A stretch of 64,000 bases of DNA, from positions 1,054,001 to 1,118,000 of the forward strand of contig JAGFXX010000001.1 in NCBI GenBank assembly GCA_017599285.1. Direction: 5' to 3'. Position numbers and translations under genes: made by a program. Of this stretch, positions 54,826 through 63,692 are shown piece by piece. This DNA is from Cereibacter azotoformans. GTDB lineage: Bacteria; Pseudomonadota; Alphaproteobacteria; Rhodobacterales; Rhodobacteraceae. The first letter of the stretch is position 1. Each line of letters opens with the position of its first letter. Below the pieces are notes generated by a model, which saw nothing but the letters and a program-made list of their open reading frames with translations, was not told the DNA's origin and searched no databases.

Positions 54826-56866
54826 TAGATGCCTCCGCCTTCATGCGGGCGAGGTATGCAACACCTTCTGCCATGCGCTTCTCCCAAGCATCCAGAGACG
54901 TGATCGAAGGAAGCCTTCCACGTTCCTGCTTGAACTTGAGAGCCCGCTTGGCCAGGTCCCTCGCCTCTTCGGGTGTCAGGTTCACCTTCTTGCCGGATAT
55001 AATCGCTGCCACCTGTTTGAGGCTCTCCTCACTCATCGTCTTGGCGAGGATGGCATAGGCTTCTCCAAAGGGATTAATCCTATCGATCAAGTCGATGTCC
55101 AGCTCGCGCACATCCATCGCGAACTTGCGAACTCCGTCGATCAGAGCGGTGTTTCCGGTTGTCTCAGGATCACCATTGGTGCCTTGAAGAGCGATCTCTT
55201 TCGCCTTCTGCGTCAGGTTCAGGGCGGCAACGGCGTGCTGGCGAACCGCTTCCTGATCCTGTTCATCGAGCTCCGGATACCGGGCCTTGATGATCTTGCC
55301 CATCCGCACTTGGGTCAGCTCCTCTGGAACAAGCTCCTCATCGAACAAACCCCGCTCGATGTTTGTCTTGTCCTGGACGAACGCCGTGATGACCTCGTTC
55401 AGGTCTTCCTGGCAGATGCGTTCCGCCTCTTTCGACTTCGGTTCGACCAGTCCCTTGATTTCGATCTGGAACAGCCCGCTTTCCTCGTTGAAGCCCACGT
55501 TGCACTTCGCAGGATCATAACCGCCTTCACCATAGTCGAAGCCATCGACCGGCCCGTTGCTGGGCTTCTTGGGGGTGAAGTTGAAGCGCGGAGCTAGCAC
55601 CTGTTCCATCAGTAGGCTGGCAGCAATCGCCTTCAGTGTATCGTTGACGGCCTCTGTCACGGCGGCCTCAGACGCATCTGGCTCCGCAATCAGATTGGTG
55701 AAGCGGGCTCGCGTCTTGCCTTCCGCATCGCGGGTGGCACGGCCAATGATCTGAACGATCTCGGTCAAACTCGCTCGGTATCCGACCGTCAGCGCGTGCT
55801 CGCACCAAATCCAGTCAAAGCCTTCCTTGGCCATGCCCAAGGCGATGATGATGTCCACGTGGTCGCGGTTGTTTTTCTGGGCAGGGTCTTTGAGAGATGT
55901 CGATACCTTGTCCCGTTTGGCCGGTTCGTCATCAACGAGATCGGCGATTTTCAGGATTCGGCCCTCCGGTGTCTTTACAAGCTGAAAGCCTGTCTTCGGA
56001 TCAGCCCCCTGCCATTCTCCTAGGGCGTCGATGATGTGCTCAACTTCACGATGCTTGTCTTTGGTGCTCTCGCGTGAATTCACATTCGGGATGTGGATGA
56101 TCGTTTTCTCGGTCGGATCGAGAACGTTCAGGATGTCATCCGAGTAAGAGCCGGAGTAAAAAAAGTACCCGATATCGAGCGACTTCAGATATTTGTAGCC
56201 ACTGAGCTGCTCATAGTACGTGTATGTGACGGTATCGAACTTCGCTTCATCATGCGGGGCAAGAACAGCTTCAGCGTCTCCCCGGAAGTATGATCCGGTC
56301 ATGGCCACGAAGTGAACCTTGTCGCGGGCAATGAACTCGCCCAGATGCTGACCAAGCTTGTTGTCGGGGTTGGCCGAGACGTGGTGGAACTCGTCCACCG
56401 CGATCAGGCGATTATCGAAGGCAGCCACCCCATATTTATCCACCGCGAAACGGAAGGTTGCGTGGGTGCAGACCAGTATCCGGTCCGCACTCTCCAAGAA
56501 CGCTCCGACTGAGTTGACCTTACCCCCATCCTCGCCTGGGGCATTGCAGAGATTCCATCTCGGAGCCACTTGCCAATCCGCCCAAAACCCGTGGGCACTC
56601 AGCGGCTCGTCGTTGAAGCTGGAACCGATAGACTTTTCCGGCACCACCACGATGGCCTGCTTAAGGCCCTGATTGTGGAGCTTGTCGAGCGCTATGAACA
56701 TCAGCGCGCGGCTCTTGCCCGAGGCGGGCGGCGATTTGATCAGTAAATACTGCTCACCCCGCTTCTCAAAGGCGCGCTCCTGCATAGGGCGCATCCCCAG
56801 TTCGTTCGACTTTGTGGAGGAGCCGTTTCGGGCATAGGTGACGGAAACGGAGGGAACGTTTTTCAA
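54818..56866 (-). CDS. DEAD/DEAH-like superfamily 2 helicase
   Basis: The 682-aa SF2 helicase or translocase has Walker A IKSPPASGKSRALMFIAL (43-60), the DExH motif VDEFHHVSA (157-165), motif III AMTGSYFRGD, and motif VI VQIIGRATRDAEGK near residue 375. The C-terminal 280 residues are helical and unknown, ending WEKRMAEGVAYLARMKAE. The TTG start overlaps the upstream stop as TTGA. It lies between the unknown protein and the GIY-YIG protein, so it probably moves DNA to the nuclease. Confidence 0.87.
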   Translation of the reverse strand: MKNVPSVSVTYARNGSSTKSNELGMRPMQERAFEKRGEQYLLIKSPPASGKSRALMFIALDKLHNQGLKQAIVVVPEKSIGSSFNDEPLSAHGFWADWQVAPRWNLCNAPGEDGGKVNSVGAFLESADRILVCTHATFRFAVDKYGVAAFDNRLIAVDEFHHVSANPDNKLGQHLGEFIARDKVHFVAMTGSYFRGDAEAVLAPHDEAKFDTVTYTYYEQLSGYKYLKSLDIGYFFYSGSYSDDILNVLDPTEKTIIHIPNVNSRESTKDKHREVEHIIDALGEWQGADPKTGFQLVKTPEGRILKIADLVDDEPAKRDKVSTSLKDPAQKNNRDHVDIIIALGMAKEGFDWIWCEHALTVGYRASLTEIVQIIGRATRDAEGKTRARFTNLIAEPDASEAAVTEAVNDTLKAIAASLLMEQVLAPRFNFTPKKPSNGPVDGFDYGEGGYDPAKCNVGFNEESGLFQIEIKGLVEPKSKEAERICQEDLNEVITAFVQDKTNIERGLFDEELVPEELTQVRMGKIIKARYPELDEQDQEAVRQHAVAALNLTQKAKEIALQGTNGDPETTGNTALIDGVRKFAMDVRELDIDLIDRINPFGEAYAILAKTMSEESLKQVAAIISGKKVNLTPEEARDLAKRALKFKQERGRLPSITSLDAWEKRMAEGVAYLARMKAEASSG

Positions 56867-57657
56867 TTTGTCTGCTCTTTCTTGTTGTTATCCTTCTCTA
56901 TTGCTTTTATCAACCAACCGGGAGGGTCAGTGATCTCGCTGTTGAAGACATTTTCAGGGACATCCTTCCAAAACTCCTGAACAGCATCAGAGAACTCGTC
57001 TATGTTTTCGTCCGTAATGCTCAGATGTTCGTAACTCCAAGTCTCTCCAAGCCAATCGCAAAGGCCGTCGAGAGGATGTTTCAAAAACTTTGGATATGAT
57101 TTCGAAAGACTGTCCAGAGAAGATCCATCACCATGTTTGTACACATTTACCACCAACCGGCATGCGTCTAAATTGGGGAAGTATGGCGCAATTTTTAATT
57201 GCCAGCCGAAGCTTTCCAAAAGGTCAAACAGTCCTCCATTTTTAGCGCATAAGTTCGTCGTCCAGATTGCCCTCCGCGTACTTTCACCCGTTCGCCATGG
57301 ATATCGCCGAACTTCATCAACAAGCCACTGCCGAAGATTTTTTTCCCAATCATGAAAAAACCCCGAGATTATACCTAGCCGAACGCTGTCTCGCATCTCG
57401 ACTAAAAGCTGGTAGCGATCCGCACAGGCATCTTCAGCCCCTTCGAAGAACTCAGAACCGTCATGCACATCCGGATTAAAGTTCTTTTCATTCTCCTCTA
57501 AGAAGCGCTCTCCTTCACGATCAGCCTCCGCCCTAATATCTTGTTCCAGAAATTGCGACATGAGACGTTGCTTGGCTTGAGAAACATAGAAACGATGTTT
57601 CTCAATGAAGTCAGCGCGATGACGAGACCACATTTGGAATAAAACTGGATCACTCAT
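56863..57657 (-). CDS. Uncharacterised operon protein
   Basis: The 264-aa product is not recognised. It is rich in Trp and charged residues (MWSRHRADFIEKHRFYVSQ, WEKNLRQWLVDEVRRYPW, GWQLKIAPYFPNLDACRLVV, WKDVPENVFNSEITDPPGW). It has no signal peptide or membrane segment and looks like a helical cytoplasmic protein. It overlaps the methyltransferase stop and the helicase start by 4 bases each, so it is probably a fixed member of the system. Confidence 0.75.
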   Translation of the reverse strand: MSDPVLFQMWSRHRADFIEKHRFYVSQAKQRLMSQFLEQDIRAEADREGERFLEENEKNFNPDVHDGSEFFEGAEDACADRYQLLVEMRDSVRLGIISGFFHDWEKNLRQWLVDEVRRYPWRTGESTRRAIWTTNLCAKNGGLFDLLESFGWQLKIAPYFPNLDACRLVVNVYKHGDGSSLDSLSKSYPKFLKHPLDGLCDWLGETWSYEHLSITDENIDEFSDAVQEFWKDVPENVFNSEITDPPGWLIKAIEKDNNKKEQTN

Positions 57658-60383
57658 GCCGCCCCCTTTTTAGTCATCTTCGTGTACATCTCAAACAGCT
57701 TCTCCAACCGCTCGGTGTCGTTGCGGAAGCGGCGGCCAATGTAGATGCGCTCCAACGTTTCGTCGTTCCGGTCATGGGCGGCGCGCAAGTCAGCAGGCAT
57801 CTTCTCCGGATCATAAAGATCGGCTATGGTCGCCGGGAAATGCGTCTCGCGCGCCAGAAGGATGTCCTCGGCGCAGCGGGTCAGGTCTTCCTTGTTCTTC
57901 TCCGTTAGAGAGGGGAGCGGGAAGGTGTTCCATCCAAGCGTATTCGAGTATGAATAGTCTGTTCGTAGACGGCCACAAATAGTGTCAATCCAAGATAAAT
58001 GTAGCTTCGAAGAAATAACTGAAAGAGCCCATAGAGGCCCATTTGAAATAAAGAAAGCCTTGTTGGTTGGGATAACTGTTGCATCAGCTAGCCCCGCGGG
58101 AAAATAGTCCCTGTTTTCGGAAGACACTATAGGAACAAAGATCTTTGTTGACTCATCACCCTTTCGCTCTCGGAACTGATGGGGTTTCGCCGCGAGCTTG
58201 TTTACAGCCTTGTCGTCAGTCTCTAATCTATCTTGTCGAACGCTCTCAATCCTCCGACGGACACCTGCATATTCGGAAACCTCTTCCAGCTCACGATCAC
58301 CAATCCAAAGGCAGAACCGTTCTTTGCCATTGATGAACTCCGTCGAGCCTAAGAAGCGCCGCACAAAACGAAGCGGCAGTCCCTCTTGTCGCAAAGTATC
58401 CTTTTCTATTGATTCCAGAATGAGACCGGCAGACTTCGAATAATATACGCCGTAATCCATTGCAACCTTTGAAAAGATCGGCTTTCTGGCTGCTGGAACA
58501 ACAGAAATATTATGTTCGGTAAGATAAGGATTAATGTTTGCAACTTCGCGACGGTTCTCGCCTGTGTAAATCCATCGCGCTCCGCTCGTTTCACGGTCAA
58601 CACCTGTCACCACAACTGTGACGCCCGCTTTGTTGGCGGCGAGGTTTGACCATGTGAACGATGTGTGCGCGAAGCGGATACGGAATCCCCGCTTGAGCAG
58701 CAAATCCCATGTTATGGGAACTTGTTGTCCCTGACATAGGCTATTCGTGGCCACGAACGAGAAGGGTGCATGGCAAACGTCGTTGTAGAGGGCGGCTTTC
58801 ATCAGCCATGCGCCTACATAGTCAACATTCTTCCATTTTGACGTGAGACCACCGAACACCCGTTCCAGGTCTTCTTTCTCGTGCGGCTTTTGCTTGCGTG
58901 TCCCTTTGAATGGCGGGTTTCCACAGATGTAGGTCTCGCCGCCTTCGTTCTCGAAGTCGATCTCGGCTTGGTCTAGCGGCGTGTTGAACAGGTCATCGCC
59001 ATGCATCGTCACGCCCGTTCCCGTTGGTGGGCAGATGCTCAACCAGTCGATCCGCAAGGCGTTTCCGCAGGTGATCCAGTTCATGGCATCAAGCGGCAGA
59101 AAGTCTTGCAAGGCCTCGCGTTGTCCCCGGTAGAGCACATCGCACTGGTACTCGGCAATGATGAGTGCCAACCTTGCGATCTCGGCGGGGAAGTCGCGCA
59201 ATTCAATTCCCCGGAAATTCGTCAGCGGAATGTCCGTACGCCTGTCGGCCTCGTCGCGCCGCTTGTTGATCTCGGCCTCAATCGCCCGCATCTCCTTGTA
59301 GGCGATGACCAGGAAGTTTCCCGATCCGCAGGCGGGGTCGAAAACCCTGATCCGCGCCATGCGATTGCGCAGGTTGAGGAGCTTGCGCGGGTTGTTTCCT
59401 GCCTCTTCCAGCTTCACGCGCAGGTCATCGAGGAAGAGCGGGTTTAGCACCTTCAGGATGTTCGGCACGGATGTGTAATGCATCCCCAGAGCGCCGCGCT
59501 CTTCATCGTCGGCGACGGCTTGGATCATCGACCCGAAGATGTCGGGATTGATTTTCTGCCAATCGAGACTGCCGATGTGTAGAAGGTATGACCGCGCGAT
59601 CTTGCTGAAAAGAGGAACGTCAGTGCTACCAGAGAACAAGCCCCCATTGACATAGGGGAAGACGTTCGCCCAGCGGGCAACGCCCGCAGCAACGCGATCC
59701 TGTGTCTTGGTGTTCATGGCGCGAAAAATTTCGCCGATCACCTCATGCGTATTGCCGCTATCCCTGCCGCTCATTTGTTCGATCGTCGCGGTGAACAGAC
59801 CGGTCTTAGTAAAGATATCTGTGTCTTCGGCAAAGAAGCAGAAGATCAGCCGCGCCATAAAGTGGTTCATGTCATGGCGGCGATCGGCGGTGCCCCATTC
59901 GGGGTTGTCCTTCAGCAACTCGACATAGAGGCGGTTCAGTCGGCCCGTCGCCTTAATGTCGAATGAGCTTTCGCGAATTTGCTTGACGGTGCTGATACCG
60001 GCAAGGGGCAGGAAGAACCCGAAATGATCGGGGAAGTTTCTGTAGGCACAGGCAACGGTTTCACCCGTTGCCAAATCTTCGGCTTCGAGGTCTATCCCAT
60101 CGGTCGCCAGAACGAATTTCGCCTTCGCCTTCGTGGTAGCGGGACTGGCTTTGAGACTGGCCAGTGTCTTGGTGACTTCGCCTGCTGCGCACACAACGAT
60201 GTGGATGTTGTTCGTCTGAAGGACGCCACCGACATCCGACTTGTTCGATGCGCCAGTGCGCAGCCGCTTGATGGTCGTGTCCTTGTTGCCGAAGGCCAGC
60301 AAGAAGGCATACGGAAACTCGTCCGGATCGAACTGCTGTTCGGCCAGATTGGATATGGCTTCTTCGATCTCAACGGCGTTCAC
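57654..60383 (-). CDS. MmeI-like class I DNA methyltransferase
   Basis: The 909-aa protein matches the MmeI-like family in length and order. The N-terminal domain (EIEEAISNLAEQQFDPDEFP, AFGNKDTTIKRLR, FVLATDGIDLEAEDLATGE) is followed by a helical spacer with FCFFAEDTDIF and VFPYVNGGLF. The methyltransferase core has motif I VFDPACGSGNFLVIAY (347-362) and motif IV ICGNPPFKG (486-494, NPPF), and a target-recognition region follows. It should methylate adenine. I see no PD-(D/E)xK nuclease residues in the N-terminus. GTG 60383 has AGGGAG upstream and gives the standard length; a longer open frame to 61043 runs through a hairpin array and is not coding. Confidence 0.88.
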   Translation of the reverse strand: MNAVEIEEAISNLAEQQFDPDEFPYAFLLAFGNKDTTIKRLRTGASNKSDVGGVLQTNNIHIVVCAAGEVTKTLASLKASPATTKAKAKFVLATDGIDLEAEDLATGETVACAYRNFPDHFGFFLPLAGISTVKQIRESSFDIKATGRLNRLYVELLKDNPEWGTADRRHDMNHFMARLIFCFFAEDTDIFTKTGLFTATIEQMSGRDSGNTHEVIGEIFRAMNTKTQDRVAAGVARWANVFPYVNGGLFSGSTDVPLFSKIARSYLLHIGSLDWQKINPDIFGSMIQAVADDEERGALGMHYTSVPNILKVLNPLFLDDLRVKLEEAGNNPRKLLNLRNRMARIRVFDPACGSGNFLVIAYKEMRAIEAEINKRRDEADRRTDIPLTNFRGIELRDFPAEIARLALIIAEYQCDVLYRGQREALQDFLPLDAMNWITCGNALRIDWLSICPPTGTGVTMHGDDLFNTPLDQAEIDFENEGGETYICGNPPFKGTRKQKPHEKEDLERVFGGLTSKWKNVDYVGAWLMKAALYNDVCHAPFSFVATNSLCQGQQVPITWDLLLKRGFRIRFAHTSFTWSNLAANKAGVTVVVTGVDRETSGARWIYTGENRREVANINPYLTEHNISVVPAARKPIFSKVAMDYGVYYSKSAGLILESIEKDTLRQEGLPLRFVRRFLGSTEFINGKERFCLWIGDRELEEVSEYAGVRRRIESVRQDRLETDDKAVNKLAAKPHQFRERKGDESTKIFVPIVSSENRDYFPAGLADATVIPTNKAFFISNGPLWALSVISSKLHLSWIDTICGRLRTDYSYSNTLGWNTFPLPSLTEKNKEDLTRCAEDILLARETHFPATIADLYDPEKMPADLRAAHDRNDETLERIYIGRRFRNDTERLEKLFEMYTKMTKKGAA

Positions 60384-61476
60384 TGCCCACGACTCCCTAG
60401 TGCCCGAGCATCCTAGCAACATGAATTGGGTGCCGCAGCACAAACACGCACAGGATGTAGAGATATCCACATTTTGTCGCGCCAGTGCGGCTGTATGAAG
60501 GCGACGGATCGCAGGAGCGGAGATACGCTCCCAAATCGGGTTCAGCGCCGATGTGCTGACGGCATCCAATCCGCGCAGGGTTGGTCGGGGATGCAAGGGG
60601 TGTGACACACTCCTGCTCGATGGGATGGCTCCAAGGAAGGGTAGCGCGAAGGCTCCCTTCCTGGTCTCGGGTGAGCCCGTCTCCATGAAATGGTCCGGGG
60701 TCTTGGGGGCAGGAACGCCCACCAAGTCGATGGGTGCAGGGAGAGCGAAGTCTCCTTGCGAGTGGGGTTCAGGGGAGCGCGATAGCTCCGATGATCCATG
60801 GTTCGGTGCAGGTGGAGAGGGACGTCTCCAAGCCCTGCTCGTGATTGACCGGCGAAACGGTCTACTGGCTCTGGATGGGTTCGATGCCCAGAAAGAGCCA
60901 TGGCTTGGGGGATGCAACGGGGGCGCGCAGCGGCCCCCTTGCCAAGATCGCCCCGGTACTACCGGGGACATCTTGCCGTCGCGCTTACCGGACAGGTGGC
61001 GAACGATAGGTGGCTTCGGAGCACAGCCTCCACACCTGAACACGACGCACCTCCTCCTGGGCTGGACCCTGCTGCAACGGCTGGAACGATTCCCGCTTCC
61101 ATCACCCTCTTCAGCAGTGCTTTTTCATTCACGCAAACGCAACTTGAGGCATCGGCGGGTAATGCCGCATAGTCGATCACACAGAGTCGTGAGACGGAAG
61201 AAAATACAGACTGGCAAGGTCGAATCACTCGACATAGCCCCTCAAACCAGTGGCCCGATCAAGAAGGCCGATTACTCCAAACTTGGACTGCGCCAATCAA
61301 TGCACTTCTGTGCACTTGAGACGTATGCCCGAATTAATGCTCCAGCTCGGGAATATCCAACGTCCCGAAGCTCACATACCTAATGAAGCGAGTATCTAAC
61401 TCAATGAAGGCTGGAGAAGCTATCTCCGGCATCACCAGAGATTTGGTTGATGCCAAACCGTAAAAAGGAGAAGAGA
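60384..61476. other. Long non-coding region rich in hairpins
   Basis: No supported gene lies in this 1.09 kb. Open frames cross it on both strands (minus to 61043; plus 60553-61383), but their translations are Arg/Pro/Gly-rich and of low complexity, and hairpins run through them. The left half holds the hairpin array; the right half (60970-61470) becomes AT-richer and must hold promoters for both the minus operon and the plus-strand transfer genes. Confidence 0.55.
60514..60968. repeat. Array of about twelve short hairpins
   Basis: Hairpins follow each other every 26-55 bases. Examples are GGAGCG-GAGATA-CGCTCC (60514), CCAATCC-GCGCA-GGGTTGG (60566), GGAAGGG-t-AGC-GCGAAG-GCT-CCCTTCC (60635), AGGGAGA-GCGAAG-TCTCCTT (60738), GGAGC-GCGATA-GCTCC (60774), TGGAGA-GGGACG-TCTCCA (60813), GACCG-GCGAAA-CGGTC (60847) and CCCCGGT-ACT-ACCGGGG (60952). 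Many loops are six bases of GCGAAN type while stems differ. Confidence 0.75.
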
Positions 61477-61773
61477 ATGAGAAACCAAGACCACCAAGGC
61501 AATGGAAATGGTTTACCCCGCAATGATATGCAGGGCGGTTTTGCCACGACCTCAGCGGCAATGATAGCAATGATCGCGGCTCCTGCGCTGGATGAAGCGA
61601 CAGCAGAGTACGTCATACTGCTCGCTCAGAGGAGTTACGCGCCAGACATCGTGCAGCTTATCGAAGTCGCGTGGATGATTGCCTGCTTCCCGTTTGTGTT
61701 CTTTGCCGCGCGTGCAGGAATAAATGCGGCTCTCACTGTGGCAGGCATTTATCTCGCCTATCGCTTCATCTGA
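61477..61773 (+). CDS. Small membrane protein before the coupling protein
   Basis: The 98-aa product has a polar N-terminus (RNQDHQGNGNGLPRNDMQGG) and hydrophobic segments near residues 27-37 and 63-97 (VAWMIACFPFVFFAARAG, INAALTVAGIYLAYRFI). AAGGAGAAG lies before ATG 61477; a TTG at 61447 is unlikely. It leads a run of transfer genes and may belong to the mating-pore or coupling machinery. Confidence 0.65.
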   Translation: MRNQDHQGNGNGLPRNDMQGGFATTSAAMIAMIAAPALDEATAEYVILLAQRSYAPDIVQLIEVAWMIACFPFVFFAARAGINAALTVAGIYLAYRFI

Positions 61774-61809
61774 CCTCATCAGCAACCAAGCTTAAAGGAG
61801 AACTGAAAA

Positions 61810-61962
61810 ATGCCCCGTTATGTAGATGAAGAAGTTGGAAAGATCGTTCGACGCCGGACGGTTAAAACCTTCGGCGACAAGGTAAAAGAGTTCGTCCAGC
61901 AACTAATCGGCGGCGTAGTGGTGATCTTCATCATCTCGGTCGCGATCAAAATCCTCAGCTAA
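61810..61962 (+). CDS. 50-aa tail-anchored-like small protein
   Basis: The frame has a basic N-terminal half (EEVGKIVRRRTVKTFGDK) and a C-terminal membrane segment (GGVVVIFIISVAIKILS). AAAGGA lies 10 bases before ATG 61810. It is 36 bases after the preceding small membrane gene and 62 bases before the coupling protein. It could be an accessory of the coupling protein. Confidence 0.55.
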   Translation: MPRYVDEEVGKIVRRRTVKTFGDKVKEFVQQLIGGVVVIFIISVAIKILS

Positions 61963-62024
61963 CCGAACATCGGGGGCTGCGCCTCGGCGTTGCCCCCAAC
62001 TCATCCCAACATTCGGTGTCATGC

Positions 62025-63692
62025 ATGACTCATGCCCAGCAACACCCCTTCGGTTCAGCACGCTTCGCGAGCGATCAGGACGTGCTGCGGGCCTTCCGCC
62101 ACAAAGGCGGCGTCCCCTTCGGTTTCCTGCGTGGCCGGAAGCTGCATCATGCCAAGCAAGCCGGAATGCTGCTGATCGGTGGCGCTGGCTCGGGCAAATT
62201 TACCAGCGTACTCGCTCACATTATGGGCTCTCGTGGGCGCAAGGGTGAGCCGCTGCGATACGCCATCTTCGATCCGAAGAGGGAGCTGCGCGAAGTTCTG
62301 GAGCCCTGGTTCGCGTCCATCGGAGCAGCAGTTTACGAGTTCAACGCTCACGGCACACATGGCAAAAACGGCTTGAGCTTGTCCCTAATGAGCCATCTCG
62401 TGCGGGGTTCCAGAACGCTCGTGGCAGACTCCCGGCGCTGTGCTCGTACCTTCATCCCTGAGAGCGGCGGCGGCGATAGCCGGTTTTTCGAGCAGAAGGC
62501 CCAGAACTGGCTGGACCCGTTGATTCGGGGCCTCGTCCATACTGACGGCGGGGTATCACCGCTGAGCCTGTTCGAGCTGATCGGTATGATCCGTTCCGCA
62601 CCGGAGGCCTGGTCGCAGATGGCTGATGTCATGGCTGGCCTCGGCGAACCTGATCTTCGCGTCGCTTATGACGAGATGATCGAGATGGCTGACCAGAGCA
62701 GGCGCACTTTTGATTCCGTCATGAGCGAGATCAGCAACACGCTGGCATTCATGAGCGATCCGTTGCTTCAGGCAACGCTTGCCAGCACGGATCAAGCCGA
62801 CTTCACTCTTGATGTCCTGCTTGAGGATAGCCACCGGCCAGTGTTCGTTTTCTTCGTGATCCCGCCGGAGCTCACGGAACAATCTGCGCCGCTGATCCGG
62901 CAGTTCTTTTCCACGCTGCGAACGCTCAAGCAGCGCAAACCGTCTTCCCCGACGATGAACCTCGTTATTGATGAGGCTGCACAACTCGGGCGGTTTCCGG
63001 AGATCGCGGAGTTCTACTCGATTGGTAGGGGCTTCGGCCTCTCGCCGCTCTGCATCTATCAAGACATCGGCCAGATCGAACGCAACCTCGGCCCAACCGG
63101 CGCGACAACCATCTCGGCCAGCGCCGATCTTGAGGTCTACCTCGGCGGCGGGATTTCTGACCTCAAGACAGCAGAGCATTTGAGCCGAACGCTTGGCAAT
63201 GAAACGCTCGCGATGGACGATCATCTCACGCGAGAGCGCGCAGCCCGGGCAAAGCGCGAGGCAGTCTATGCTGTCGTCACGGGCAAGGCAGACCCGATCA
63301 GAACGGGGCTGGCGATGCGCAGTCTCGACTATGAGATGAGCCATGTGAGGAAACAGGCACGCGCCTTGCGCACGCCCGATGAAATCCTGACCATGCCGCA
63401 CAATCAGGCTTTGGTGCTGGCATCCGGCTATGCACTGCATCCGTTCTTTGCGGACAAGCTGCCCTACTATGCTTGCCGCGAGTATGCCGGGCTCTTCGGC
63501 CCAAACCCGTATTTCGATCGCGATCTCAGCCGCGTGGCGCTCCAGACCTTCTGGGGCAAGCGAACGCGCCGCGTCATCACCGAGGCGGTGCCCCCGGAGT
63601 TTGCCCATCTTCCGCAATACGCGGGTGGGCAATGGCGGTTCATTGAAGGCTATCGACCCACCAATAAGCGCAAAGGAGGAAAAGCGCCATGA
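62025..63692 (+). CDS. Type IV coupling protein (VirD4/TraG-like)
   Basis: The 555-aa ATPase links the relaxase-DNA complex to the type IV secretion channel. Walker A is MLLIGGAGSGKFTS (with Phe after the lysine), Walker B MNLVIDEAAQLGRFPEI, and further TraG blocks are YAIFDPKRELREV, GRGFGLSPLCIYQDIGQIE and ISASADLEVYLGGGISDLKTA. The N-terminal membrane anchor of VirD4 is missing, so one of the small membrane proteins just upstream may provide it. ATG 62025 and GTG 62016 are possible starts; neither has a good ribosome binding site. Confidence 0.88.
   Translation: MTHAQQHPFGSARFASDQDVLRAFRHKGGVPFGFLRGRKLHHAKQAGMLLIGGAGSGKFTSVLAHIMGSRGRKGEPLRYAIFDPKRELREVLEPWFASIGAAVYEFNAHGTHGKNGLSLSLMSHLVRGSRTLVADSRRCARTFIPESGGGDSRFFEQKAQNWLDPLIRGLVHTDGGVSPLSLFELIGMIRSAPEAWSQMADVMAGLGEPDLRVAYDEMIEMADQSRRTFDSVMSEISNTLAFMSDPLLQATLASTDQADFTLDVLLEDSHRPVFVFFVIPPELTEQSAPLIRQFFSTLRTLKQRKPSSPTMNLVIDEAAQLGRFPEIAEFYSIGRGFGLSPLCIYQDIGQIERNLGPTGATTISASADLEVYLGGGISDLKTAEHLSRTLGNETLAMDDHLTRERAARAKREAVYAVVTGKADPIRTGLAMRSLDYEMSHVRKQARALRTPDEILTMPHNQALVLASGYALHPFFADKLPYYACREYAGLFGPNPYFDRDLSRVALQTFWGKRTRRVITEAVPPEFAHLPQYAGGQWRFIEGYRPTNKRKGGKAP

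Noticed and set aside
60514..60968. CRISPR array
   Set aside because: The hairpin stems differ from unit to unit and spacing varies, so there is no constant direct repeat with unique spacers.
60384..61043. Long in-frame extension upstream of the methyltransferase
   Set aside because: The translation is low-complexity, runs through the hairpin array, and the GTG at 60383 has a good ribosome binding site and gives the family's normal length.
60553..61383. 276-codon plus-strand frame
   Set aside because: It has no ribosome binding site and no family pattern, and it overlaps the hairpin array; high GC makes stop codons rare here.
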